Program-made: the position numbers and the translations under genes | In this document: positions 33,183-41,216 of the stretch, piece after piece | Numbering within the stretch: the first letter of the stretch is position 1 | How the letters are laid out: the number at the start of each line of letters is the position of its first letter | The notes under the pieces: generated by a model | Databases searched by the model: none | What the model was told of the DNA's origin: nothing | The model's input: only the letters and a program-made list of their open reading frames with translations | Assembly: GCF_009755225.1 (NCBI RefSeq) | Contig: NZ_WQKZ01000002.1 | Coordinates: 434,001-498,000 of the forward strand | Direction: 5' to 3' | DNA: 64,000 bases | From: Hymenobacter ginkgonis | Lineage (GTDB): Bacteria; Bacteroidota; Bacteroidia; Cytophagales; Hymenobacteraceae

Positions 33183-34097
33183 GTGGTTTACGAACTATTA
33201 GAGAGCTGCCCGGTGTGTGGGAGCACCACCTTCCGCGATAAGCTGGTGGTACAGGATAAATCGGTGAGCCAGGAGCTGTTTACGATTGTGCAGTGCCAGA
33301 ACTGCGGCTTCCAGTTTACCAACCCGCGCCCCCGCGCCGAGCACATCGGCAAGTACTACGAATCTGACGCTTACGTATCGCACAACAGCGGCGCCCAGGG
33401 CCTGATAAACCGCGTGTACAAAGTAGCCCGCTACTTTACGGTGCGCCACAAAGTGGCTTTGCTTACGCAGCTGCACGGTGGGCGCCGGGGCCAACTGCTC
33501 GACTACGGCTGTGGTACGGGCCACTTTTTGGCGGGTGCCAAAAAAGCTGGCTGGCAGGTAACGGGCCTCGAACCCAATGCCCGCGCCCGCCAGGATGCCA
33601 CTGCCCGCCTGGGCCAGCCTATTCTAGAGCCGGCGGCGCTGGCTACGCTGCCGCCCGCCAGCTTCGACGCGGTGACGCTCTGGCACGTGCTAGAGCACGT
33701 ACACAGCCTGCACGAAACGCTGGAGCAGCTACTTCATGTACTCAAGCCCAGCGGCCACCTGCTCATTGCGGTGCCCAACCCCGACAGCCTCGACGCCCAG
33801 CACTACCGCCAGGAGTGGGCGGCTTATGATGTGCCGCGCCACCTCTACCATTTTGTGCCGGCTACCATGGGCCAGCTACTGGCCCGCCACGGCCTGCGCA
33901 TCATTCAAACCCTACCCCTCACCCTGGATGCGTACTACGTGAGCATGCTTTCGGAAAAGCAGCGGTCTCCCGAGCGGGCGGGCGGGCCTATTACGGTACT
34001 CAAGGCAGGTTTTCAGTCCAACCAATACGCGGCGCAGCGCAGCGGGCAATATTCGAGCTTGCTCTACGTAGCGCAACGCAGCCCAGCCGCGGGCTAG
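33183..34097 (+). CDS. Class I SAM methyltransferase with N-terminal zinc ribbon
   Basis: A 304-residue methyltransferase with a GTG start at 33183. A zinc-ribbon-like N terminus (CPVCG, Cys 9 and 12; CQNCGFQ, Cys 38 and 41) precedes the Rossmann methyltransferase domain: motif I LLDYGCGTGHFLAGAKKAGW, acidic VTGLEPN, motif IV FDAVTLWHVLEHVHSLHETL. This layout is shared with SAM enzymes acting on sugars or unknown substrates in Bacteroidota. The preceding 107 bp contain degenerate copies of TTAGGCGTTAA and TTTTAGCT. Substrate not assigned. Confidence 0.86.
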   Translation: MVYELLESCPVCGSTTFRDKLVVQDKSVSQELFTIVQCQNCGFQFTNPRPRAEHIGKYYESDAYVSHNSGAQGLINRVYKVARYFTVRHKVALLTQLHGGRRGQLLDYGCGTGHFLAGAKKAGWQVTGLEPNARARQDATARLGQPILEPAALATLPPASFDAVTLWHVLEHVHSLHETLEQLLHVLKPSGHLLIAVPNPDSLDAQHYRQEWAAYDVPRHLYHFVPATMGQLLARHGLRIIQTLPLTLDAYYVSMLSEKQRSPERAGGPITVLKAGFQSNQYAAQRSGQYSSLLYVAQRSPAAG

Positions 34098-34122
34098 CCC
34101 CACGGGCCGCGGCTGAGGTAGC

Positions 34123-34130
34123 TACTTTTG
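34123..34130 (+). promoter_or_regulatory. Bacteroidota -7 box (TACTTTTG)
   Basis: TAnnTTTG match 28 bases before the ATG of the Ig-like lipoprotein; no clear -33 element. Confidence 0.4.
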
Positions 34131-34157
34131 CCGAGCTTTTCCGCCGTTTTTTTGTCC

Positions 34158-35849
34158 ATGAGTTTTCGCGCTGCCTTTCGTTTCTTCTTGACTACTAACG
34201 CGAAAACCAGCCGCCCGCTAAGCCGGGGGGTAGGCGCTGGGCTGGGGCTGCTGGCCCTGGCCGGGCTGGGCAGCTGCGCGGCCATTAGTGCGCCGCAGGG
34301 CGGGCCGCGCGATAAAACGCCGCCCCGCCTAGTTGCCACTTCGCCCGACAGCGCGGCCCGCAATGTGAACCCGCCGTTTATCCGGCTCACTTTTTCGGAA
34401 CCGGTACAGGTGAAGGATTTGCCGAAGAACCTGCTCATTACCCCGCAGCTCGCGCCCGACAATGTGTACACCGTGCGCGCCGACCGCAACGCCGTGTCGC
34501 TGCTGTTTAAGAAGCCCCTAGACGCCAACACCACGTACTCGTTTAACTTCCGCAAGGCCATTGTGGATGCCAACGAAAGCCTGCCGGCCAAGTACGAGGC
34601 CTTGAGTTTCAGCACCGGCGCCACCCTCGACTCGGGCCGGGTAAGTGGCACGGTGGTAGACCTGCTTACCGCCCGCCCCGCCAAGGATGTTATCGTGGGC
34701 CTGTACCGCACCACCGACACGGTGGGCGTGCGCCGCGGCCAGCCTTACTACCTCACCCGGACCGACGACAAGGGCACTTTTCAGCTCAATTTCGTGCGCG
34801 TAGCTCCCTACAAAGTGTACGCCTGGGCGGATAAGAATAATAACAGCCGCTTCGACGACGGCGAAAAAATCGCCTATTTCCCTACCCCCCTCGCCGTTAG
34901 CGACACCACCGCTGGCCGCACCCTCGCGCTGGTGCACCCCGACCGCCTACCGCCCCAGCGCACGGGCCTCGAAGCCACGGCTACCCAAGTGCAGCTGCGG
35001 TTTAACGAAGGCTTGGCCACCGCCGTGCTTACGCCCACGGCGGCGGGCGCGCCGACGGCAGCAGTGCAGGCTGCCACCGAGCTTTCGGGCCAGGGCCGAG
35101 TGCTGATACTTTATAAAACGCCGGCCCTCGTCGATGGCCGCTACCTGCTGGCCGTGAGCGACAGCACCGGCAACACGCGCCGCGACACGCTCAATATTCG
35201 TTTTCCGGTACCCACGGCGGCGGGGCGCAAAGTGGTGCTGCCCGGCACTACCGTAGAAGGCAACCCGCGCACCGTGTACCGCCAAGGGCAGGTAAAATTC
35301 CGCTTTCCGGTGCCGGTCCAGCTGGTGCCGGGCAAGGCGGTGGGTACCCTCACCGAAGATTCGCTGCGTACTCGCCCCCTGCGCCTACCCCCCGATGGCA
35401 GCCTGAGCGCCGACCGCACACAGCTCACGATAACCCTCGACACCAAGGCCGTGAAGACGGTGGAAATTCGGCTCGACAGCACGGCGTTTGCGGCCATTAC
35501 GGGGCAATCGCTGGGGCTGCGCCGGCCCTTGCGCCTGGCCGTGACCGACCAAGACCCCGGCGGTTTGCTTTCGGGTGCTATTCAAACGAAGGCGAAAAAC
35601 TTCGATTTGCAACTGCTCAACGACCAGTTTCAGGTGCTCGACCAGTTGCGCTCGCCCCGCGGCACTTACCGCTTTGCGCACTTGGCGCCCGGCAAATACC
35701 GCCTGCGTGTGCTCATCGACCAAGATGGCGATGGCCGCTGGCGCAACGGCGACCCCAAACTACAAATTCCAGCTGAACCAGTTTACCTCTACCCCAAGGT
35801 GCTGGAAGTGCGCGCCGGCTGGGAGGCGGAAGAGAAGCTGAGCTTCTAA
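34158..35849 (+). CDS. Ig-like domain lipoprotein
   Basis: A 563-residue exported lipoprotein from the ATG at 34158. The signal ends LGLLALAGLGSC (Cys about 40), followed by AAISAPQGGPRDKTPPRLVATSPDSAARNV, the standard opening of the Bacteroidota SbsA/Ig-like family. The first beta-sandwich (RLTFSEPVQVKDLPKNLLITP) is followed by a carboxypeptidase-regulatory-like module (VSGTVVDLLTARPAKDVIVGLY...KGTFQLNFVRVAPYKVYAWADKNN) and further beta-rich sections, the last with LRVLIDQDGDGRWRNGD. Location should be the outer membrane. Function unknown. In Bacteroidota this gene often lies close to mnmG and the methyltransferase, as here. Confidence 0.85.
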   Translation: MSFRAAFRFFLTTNAKTSRPLSRGVGAGLGLLALAGLGSCAAISAPQGGPRDKTPPRLVATSPDSAARNVNPPFIRLTFSEPVQVKDLPKNLLITPQLAPDNVYTVRADRNAVSLLFKKPLDANTTYSFNFRKAIVDANESLPAKYEALSFSTGATLDSGRVSGTVVDLLTARPAKDVIVGLYRTTDTVGVRRGQPYYLTRTDDKGTFQLNFVRVAPYKVYAWADKNNNSRFDDGEKIAYFPTPLAVSDTTAGRTLALVHPDRLPPQRTGLEATATQVQLRFNEGLATAVLTPTAAGAPTAAVQAATELSGQGRVLILYKTPALVDGRYLLAVSDSTGNTRRDTLNIRFPVPTAAGRKVVLPGTTVEGNPRTVYRQGQVKFRFPVPVQLVPGKAVGTLTEDSLRTRPLRLPPDGSLSADRTQLTITLDTKAVKTVEIRLDSTAFAAITGQSLGLRRPLRLAVTDQDPGGLLSGAIQTKAKNFDLQLLNDQFQVLDQLRSPRGTYRFAHLAPGKYRLRVLIDQDGDGRWRNGDPKLQIPAEPVYLYPKVLEVRAGWEAEEKLSF

Positions 35850-35863
35850 AAGCAGGTGCACCA

Positions 35864-36640
35864 GTGGATAAAGCCGTAGCGGTGTAGCACAGCGCGGTGG
35901 TCCGCACGTAGAGGTCATTACCCTTACTAAGCCCGCGTTGGTGGGCCTGGCTTCGCGCATGCCGTACCGGTTTGGTTGAGCTAGGCTTACCAAGGCGGGC
36001 TTGCTTCGTTTGCAGGCTAAGTAATCGAAAGAGGCGAAAAGCTATCGTTGCGCAGCGAAGCGCCTTTTTAGCGCAGCTTTCCACAGGAAGAGCGCCAAAA
36101 CGCTGATTTTCGCTGTAAGAACGGTGAATAACCCGGTTTTGGTGGATAACTAAGCGGCGTTTCCAGTTACTGAGCGCAGTTTAGCCCCTTTTTCCACTAG
36201 TTATCCACCGGGTTATCCACGCAGGCGGAGTAGGCTTCCTTTCTGTGTGGATAAGTATGGGGATAAGTGTGTACTACCCGTGGATAAGATGAGGGAAAGT
36301 TTTTTTGGTAATTCGACCGCCAACGCAGCTAACTCTGATGGTGGATAAGCGTGGATAACTTCGACGGCCCACAAGCGCAATCCACACTGCCGCCAGCCTG
36401 TGGATTGTGAATTCGTGGATAACCCTGTGAATAGTGGATAACTCGCTTAAGTTATTCATTCCTACCCCCATGATATACACATTGCCTGTGGAAAGGCCGT
36501 GGATAAGCCGATAGTTTCCCACCCGTTATCCACGCTGTGGACAACTCTTGAGGGTTATCAACTTATCCACTGCCCTGATGGATGAAAACAAAAAGAGATT
36601 TTTAAAAAAGAAATTAATTCACTTATTAACTAAGTGGAAA
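35864..36640. other. oriC: Probable chromosomal replication origin (DnaA-box cluster and AT-rich tract)
   Basis: This stretch holds no convincing gene. I count thirteen exact copies of the DnaA-box core TTATCCAC or its complement: 35864, 36142, 36201, 36213, 36247, 36280, 36341, 36351, 36415, 36434, 36499, 36526 and 36563. The one at 36246-36254 is the full TTATCCACA consensus; several near matches lie between. The pairs at 36201/36213 and 36341/36351 are closely spaced direct repeats. Directly after the last box, 36580-36640 is very A/T-rich (a likely unwinding element). mnmG lies 3 kb away; recF, a dciA-type gene and a parS-like site lie 20 kb away. Gene orientation does not switch here, so strand bias gives no support. 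dnaA itself is not in the window. Confidence 0.75.
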
Positions 36641-36730
36641 ACTTTGGCTGGGCTGCGGACTAGAGGTTGGCTTCGAGGCGGCCGGTTTTCGTATAAGCTG
36701 GGCAAAAGGCCCTACCCATACTTTTTCCAC

Positions 36731-37225
36731 ATGCCCTTCGATTACGACCTTGATTTTGCCACTGTCGATTTTCGGCAGCACCCCGAGCTGTACCGAGTGG
36801 GTAAGGGCGAGCAGGGCGTACTGCTGGTGCAGCCCTACAAAGGCGAAATCCTGCCCCACTGGCGCTTCAAGGATGCGGCGGCGGCCCGAGAGTCGTCGGC
36901 GGCTATCTGGAGCCTACTAGAGGCTTATTTAAAGGCCGAAGATTTTGTGGGAGCCGATATGGCGCGCAAATTCTTGCAAATGGGCTTCACGCGGGCCCGG
37001 CGCTACGCCAACCACGCCGGCGGCAAGAAATACGCAGGCCCGGTGCCCGCCGACAAGAAAGGCCAAAGCGGTGCCCATGGCCGCGCCGAGTTGCCGCGTA
37101 ATCCACAACCCGATGTGGATAAAGTAGAAGCCGCCGCCATTTTTAAGCAGAAGTGGGACGAAGCCAAGGCGCTGCCCGAGTACCAGCGCCAAAAAGCCGC
37201 CTTCGAGGCCCGCTACGGGAAGTAG
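36731..37225 (+). CDS. DUF4385 family protein
   Basis: A 164-residue protein of the DUF4385 family: MPFDYDLDFATVDFRQHPEL followed by YRVGKGEQGVLLVQPYKGEI, LPHWRF, and ADMARKFLQMGFTRARRYANH with GGKKY, all highly typical. I take the ATG at 36731 because the family starts there; an alternative ATG at 36578 would add 51 Lys/Arg-rich residues translated from the AT-rich tract that I assign to oriC. Family function is unknown. A full 9-mer DnaA box (37114-37122) lies inside the gene. Confidence 0.85.
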   Translation: MPFDYDLDFATVDFRQHPELYRVGKGEQGVLLVQPYKGEILPHWRFKDAAAARESSAAIWSLLEAYLKAEDFVGADMARKFLQMGFTRARRYANHAGGKKYAGPVPADKKGQSGAHGRAELPRNPQPDVDKVEAAAIFKQKWDEAKALPEYQRQKAAFEARYGK

Positions 37226-37267
37226 AGCGCAGTAGATGGTGCACATTTACGCACTAGGCACTCCTCA

Positions 37268-37295
37268 TTGCGCACTGCCTATCGGGCTACCTTTG
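37268..37295 (+). promoter_or_regulatory. Bacteroidota promoter (TTG ... TACCTTTG)
   Basis: TTG at 37268-37270, 17-base spacer, and TACCTTTG at 37288-37295, a good match to TTTG-N19-TAnnTTTG, placed 26 bases before the next ATG. Confidence 0.6.
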
Positions 37296-37320
37296 TATCA
37301 ACTTCAAAACCCTTTTACCC

Positions 37321-37812
37321 ATGAGCACCCCAACTACCACCCCCAGCAGCATCGAGGAAAACGAAATCATTCTGGGTACGGGCATGGGCCCGCTGCGCTT
37401 TGGCATGACGATGGACGAGGTTCGCACATTGGTGGGCGAGCCGGAGGAAATCGACGAGTCGGAAGACGAAGACGAGTTTGAGCACCAGGCCTGGAATTAT
37501 TACGAAGACGACCATTTGTTGTCGCTGTACTTCGACCGCGAGGACGATTTCCGCCTCAGCTGCATCGAAACCGATAATCCTAGCCTGCGCCTCTTCGGCG
37601 AGGTGATTCACGGCCGGCCTTTCGACCAGATTAAAGCCCTCATGCAGCGCCACGAACAGGCACAACCCGAAATGGAAACCATGGAGGGCGGCGAAGTGCG
37701 GCTATCCTACGAGAAGTCTATGATAGACATGTACTTCGAGGAAGGAATGTTGCAGTTTGTCAACTTTGGCGTCTTCATCAACGACGACCTAGAGGTGCAA
37801 TGGCCTAAATAG
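37321..37812 (+). CDS. Hypothetical acidic protein
   Basis: A 163-residue cytoplasmic protein (no signal or membrane segment). Its start resembles the GMGPLRFGMTMDEVRTLVGEP pattern seen in small lipoprotein and immunity-like families, followed by an acidic stretch (DESEDEDEFEHQAW) and alternating strands (LLSLYFDREDDFRLSCIETD, MLQFVNFGVFINDDLEVQW). I do not recognise a functional family. It has its own Bacteroidota-type promoter and a DnaA-box-bearing intergenic region downstream. It could be an isolated immunity-type protein, but no toxin partner is present. Confidence 0.7.
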   Translation: MSTPTTTPSSIEENEIILGTGMGPLRFGMTMDEVRTLVGEPEEIDESEDEDEFEHQAWNYYEDDHLLSLYFDREDDFRLSCIETDNPSLRLFGEVIHGRPFDQIKALMQRHEQAQPEMETMEGGEVRLSYEKSMIDMYFEEGMLQFVNFGVFINDDLEVQWPK

Positions 37813-37877
37813 GCCATTGCCGTTAAAAGCGTAGAAGTTCCCGGTATTGTCCTGCATCTGCTTAACCTGGGCAAAAG

Positions 37878-38021
37878 TTATCCACAAAAAAGCCCTTTTT
37901 TAGTGTTGATAAGTGGATAACTCAGTGAAGCTGGGATTATTCCCACGTTACCGATTTCCATGTTGGCCAACCCGCCTAGTAAAAAAGCCAACCCTAACCG
38001 GGTTGGCTTTTTTGTGGATAA
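37878..38021. other. Second small DnaA-box group
   Basis: Full DnaA boxes TTATCCACA at 37878-37886 and its complement at 38013-38021, plus the 8-mer at 37913-37920, with a GTGGATAT variant just after. They sit in the convergent intergenic region about 1.3 kb from the main cluster and may form a distal part of the origin or a DnaA reservoir. Confidence 0.55.
37979..38014. terminator. Bidirectional intrinsic terminator
   Basis: An A-run, GCCAACCC, loop TAACC, GGGTTGGC, then a T-run, between the convergent hypothetical and phosphate-transporter genes. Its 3' T-run runs into a DnaA box. Confidence 0.85.
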
Positions 38022-38078
38022 CTACGTGGATATGTGGGTAACTCTGTTATGCTCAGCGCCAGTGAGGGGGGTAGGGGA

Positions 38079-39482
38079 CTACCCGCTAATGGCGCGGAAG
38101 AGTAGAAACAGCCCGCCGGCAAGTACCATCGTTACGGGCAGCGTGAGTACCCAAGCCAAGGCGATGCTGCGCACCATGGCGGGGTTCAGGTTTTTGATGC
38201 CACGGTTGGCCACCATGCTGCCCGCGATGGCCGACGACAGCACGTGCGTAGTAGAGGAGGGGAGGCCCAACTGGGTGCTGGCCCCAATCATCATGGCAGC
38301 TACTAGCTCCGAGCTGGCACCCTGCGCGTAGGTGAGGTGCTCCTTGCCGATGCGCTCGCCGATGGTTTTCACGATGCGCTGCCAGCCAATCATGGTGCCG
38401 CAGGCCAACGACAGCGACACCATCAGCAGTACCTGCCAAGGCGCGTAGTCGGTGAAGGTGCTCATGTTGGCGATGGCGTCTTTGTAGGTGCTGCGGTCGG
38501 CAGTGCTTAGGCTAACGCTTTCGCTGGCCAGAAGCTTTTTACCGCGGTTGGCAAGCAGCAGAATGTCGCGCCGAATCTCGAAGCGGGCGTTTTGGGGTAG
38601 GTCCTCCACCTTGGTTTTGCCAGCGAATACGCGGTCGAGGTCGGTGGTTTGGGCCCGCACTTCGGTTAGCAGCTTTTGGTCGGCGGCACTCAACTCGGCC
38701 GAGTTAACGCGGCCAATCACGTACTCGACCTTGGCCAGCGAGTCGCGCAGGTCGAGTGGGTTTTTGGAGTTGTCGAGCGCAAAATGGATGGGTACGATGC
38801 CAATCAGAATCAGCATAATGAGCCCTACCCCCTTCTGGCCGTCGTTCGAGCCGTGGAAGAAGCTTACCAGTGTGCAGGTGGCAATGAGTGTGAGGCGAAT
38901 GAACAGGGGCGGCGGCTTGCGTTTGTGCGGCTCCTTAAAAATGGCCTTGCTGGGCGAAAAGCGCTTGAGCAAGAACATCATACCAATGGTGAAGGTGAAG
39001 CCTAGCAGCGGGCCCAGCAGCAGGGCCAGGCCGCTTTCGCTGGCCTTGCTCCAGTTAATGGCCGCATCCTTACCCCCCGGCAGCAGCGAAAACGCAATGC
39101 CTACCCCCAAAATGGAGCCGATAAGTGCGTGCGACGACGACGAGGGAATGCCGTAGTACCAAGTGCCGATGTTCCAGATGATGGCCGCCACCAGCAGCGC
39201 ACCCACCATGGCAATGCCGTGGTACACATTCTGGTCGATGAGGCTCTCGACGGGCAGCAGATACACAATGCCCATGGCCACGGCAATGCCGCCCGAAAAC
39301 ACGCCGATAAAATTCCAGAAAGCCGACCACACCACTGCTACCCACGGGCGCAGGGTGTTGGTATAGATGACCGTAGCCACGGCATTCGCCGTGTCGTGAA
39401 AGCCGTTGACAAATTCAAACATGCAAGCCGCTAGCAGGCAAACAGCTAGCAGCAGCAGTACATGGGGTTCAAGTCCGAACAT
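38079..39482 (-). CDS. Inorganic phosphate transporter, PiT family
   Basis: A 467-residue inner-membrane low-affinity phosphate symporter. The N-terminal PiT signature MFEFVNGFHDTANAVATVIYTNTL (about 21-44) and its C-terminal counterpart TYAQGASSELVAAMMIGAST are both readable, as is SSSSHALIGSILGVGIA. A central hydrophilic loop of about 150 residues separates the two halves, longer than in PitA. KGVGLIMLILIGIVP and HGSNDGQKGVG support the call. It is convergent with the hypothetical gene and divergent from glyS. Confidence 0.93.
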   Translation of the reverse strand: MFGLEPHVLLLLAVCLLAACMFEFVNGFHDTANAVATVIYTNTLRPWVAVVWSAFWNFIGVFSGGIAVAMGIVYLLPVESLIDQNVYHGIAMVGALLVAAIIWNIGTWYYGIPSSSSHALIGSILGVGIAFSLLPGGKDAAINWSKASESGLALLLGPLLGFTFTIGMMFLLKRFSPSKAIFKEPHKRKPPPLFIRLTLIATCTLVSFFHGSNDGQKGVGLIMLILIGIVPIHFALDNSKNPLDLRDSLAKVEYVIGRVNSAELSAADQKLLTEVRAQTTDLDRVFAGKTKVEDLPQNARFEIRRDILLLANRGKKLLASESVSLSTADRSTYKDAIANMSTFTDYAPWQVLLMVSLSLACGTMIGWQRIVKTIGERIGKEHLTYAQGASSELVAAMMIGASTQLGLPSSTTHVLSSAIAGSMVANRGIKNLNPAMVRSIALAWVLTLPVTMVLAGGLFLLFRAISG

Positions 39483-39636
39483 AGAAAAACGCTGAGCTTG
39501 GATAATTCAGCGCTCAAAATTAACCCGGTATTGTGCTAGCGGCATGTTACCGAATTGTTGGCTCCCGCCAGGGGGGTAGGGGCCCCGGCGCTGGCAGCCG
39601 CAGCGCACGCACAATGCCAGACGTGCCTAACCGCCC

Positions 39637-39644
39637 TAACTTTG
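39637..39644 (+). promoter_or_regulatory. Bacteroidota -7 box (TAACTTTG)
   Basis: Exact TAnnTTTG, only 6 bases before the GlyRS ATG, which implies a very short leader. No -33 TTTG at the right distance. Confidence 0.45.
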
Positions 39645-39650
39645 CTACTT

Positions 39651-41162
39651 ATGAGCAAGCCCACTACGCCCGCAGAAAGCGCCCAACTAAAAGATATTGT
39701 GGCCCACGCCAAGGAATACGGCTTTGTGTTCCAATCTTCCGAAATCTATGACGGCCTGGCCGCTGTGTATGACTACGGCCCCAACGGCGTGGAGCTAAAA
39801 AATAACCTCAAGCGCCTGTGGTGGGAAGCCATGACCCAGCTGCACGGCAACGTGGTGGGCATCGACGCGGCCATTTTTATGGACCCGCGCACCTGGGAGG
39901 CCAGTGGCCACGTGGCGGGCTTCAACGACCCGCTCATCGACAACCTCGACAGCAAGAAGCGCTACCGCGCCGATGTGCTCATCGAAGAAAAAGCTGCTGA
40001 ATACGAAAAAGCCGGCGACCCCGCCCGCGGCGCGGCGCTGACGGCCGAAATGGGCCGTCTACTCACCGCCAACGACTTGGCCGGCGTGAAGCAGCTCATT
40101 ATTGACGAGAAAATAGTAGACCCACTTTCCGGCTCCAGCAAGTGGACCGACGTGCGCCAGTTCAACCTGATGTTTTCGACCCAGGGCTCGGCCGTAGATT
40201 CGGAGGCGGCGCCCGTGTACCTGCGGCCCGAAACGGCCCAAGGTATTTTTGTGAACTTTCTAAACGTGCAGAAATCGGCGCGGATGAAGATTCCGTTTGG
40301 TATCGCGCAGATTGGCAAGGCGTTCCGCAACGAGATTGTGGCCCGGCAGTTCATTTTCCGCATGCGCGAATTTGAGCAAATGGAGATGCAATTCTTTGTG
40401 CGCCCCGGCACCGAAGGCGAGTGGTACGACACCTGGAAGGCGGCCCGTCGCCGTTTTCACGAGGCCTTGGGTCTGCCGGCTGCCAAGCTGCGCTTCCACG
40501 ACCACGACAAGCTGGCCCACTACGCCAAGGCCGCCGTGGACATTGAGTACGAATTTCCCTTCGGTTTCAAGGAGATGGAGGGCATTCACTCGCGCGGCGA
40601 CTTCGACCTGACCCAGCACCAAAACCTGAGCCGCAAAAAGCAGCAGTACTTCGACAACGACATCGACGAAACGACTGGCAAACCCTACGGCAACTACGTG
40701 CCCTACGTGGTAGAAACGTCGGTAGGCGCTGACCGCCTGTTCTTGGCCACGCTCTGCGAGGCGTTTCAGGAAGAAACCATTACCGAAGGTGAAGGCGAAG
40801 CCCAAACCACCAAACAGCGCACCTTCCTGAAGCTGCACCCGGCCGTGGCGCCCATCAAGGCGGCTATTTTCCCGCTGGTGCGCAAGGACGGCATGCCCGA
40901 GAAAGCGCAGCAAATTTTCGATGATTTGCGGTTTGATTTCCGCTTGGTGATTGAGGACAAGGACGCCATTGGCAAGCGCTACACCCGCCAGGACCTAATC
41001 GGCACGCCTTTTTGTATTGTAGTCGACGGCCAAACGCTGGAAGACGACACCGTGACGGTGCGCCACCGCGACACCCGCGAGCAAACCCGAATGCCCATCA
41101 GCGCGTTGCGGGCCTACATTGGCGAAGCTGTGAGCTTTAAGACGGTGTTTGCGAAGCTGTAG
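39651..41162 (+). CDS. glyS: Glycine--tRNA ligase (single-chain alpha2 type)
   Basis: Class II aminoacyl-tRNA synthetase of 503 residues from the ATG at 39651. FVFQSSEIYDGLAAVYDYGPNG is the classical GlyRS opening; motif 1 region follows (LKNNLKRLWWEAM), motif 2 is FRNEIVARQFIFRMREFEQMEMQFF, and motif 3 is VVETSVGADRLFLATLCEAF. The C-terminal anticodon-binding domain ends TRMPISALRAYIGEA. An upstream in-frame extension to 39555 is rejected because it would cross the promoter box and has no conservation. Single gene after the divergent phosphate transporter. Confidence 0.96.
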   Translation: MSKPTTPAESAQLKDIVAHAKEYGFVFQSSEIYDGLAAVYDYGPNGVELKNNLKRLWWEAMTQLHGNVVGIDAAIFMDPRTWEASGHVAGFNDPLIDNLDSKKRYRADVLIEEKAAEYEKAGDPARGAALTAEMGRLLTANDLAGVKQLIIDEKIVDPLSGSSKWTDVRQFNLMFSTQGSAVDSEAAPVYLRPETAQGIFVNFLNVQKSARMKIPFGIAQIGKAFRNEIVARQFIFRMREFEQMEMQFFVRPGTEGEWYDTWKAARRRFHEALGLPAAKLRFHDHDKLAHYAKAAVDIEYEFPFGFKEMEGIHSRGDFDLTQHQNLSRKKQQYFDNDIDETTGKPYGNYVPYVVETSVGADRLFLATLCEAFQEETITEGEGEAQTTKQRTFLKLHPAVAPIKAAIFPLVRKDGMPEKAQQIFDDLRFDFRLVIEDKDAIGKRYTRQDLIGTPFCIVVDGQTLEDDTVTVRHRDTREQTRMPISALRAYIGEAVSFKTVFAKL

Positions 41163-41216
41163 CTTCGAGGTACCGTGCTAGGGTAGGGGAGTTGCCTGTA
41201 CTAAATTCTAAAGCTT

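Noticed and set aside
36274..36522. An 82-codon minus-strand frame in the gap at 36 kb
   Set aside because: Its repeated Ser-Thr-Ile and His-Arg pieces are translations of DnaA boxes; no codon bias or homology seen.
36121..36580. CRISPR-like array of GTGGATAA repeats
   Set aside because: The repeats are 8-9 bp, occur in both orientations with irregular spacing, and match the DnaA box; no cas genes are present.
36578..36730. N-terminal extension of the DUF4385 gene from an upstream ATG
   Set aside because: Family sequence begins at MPFDYDLDF; the extra 51 residues are Lys-rich translations of an AT-rich tract better explained as the origin unwinding region. It cannot be fully excluded.
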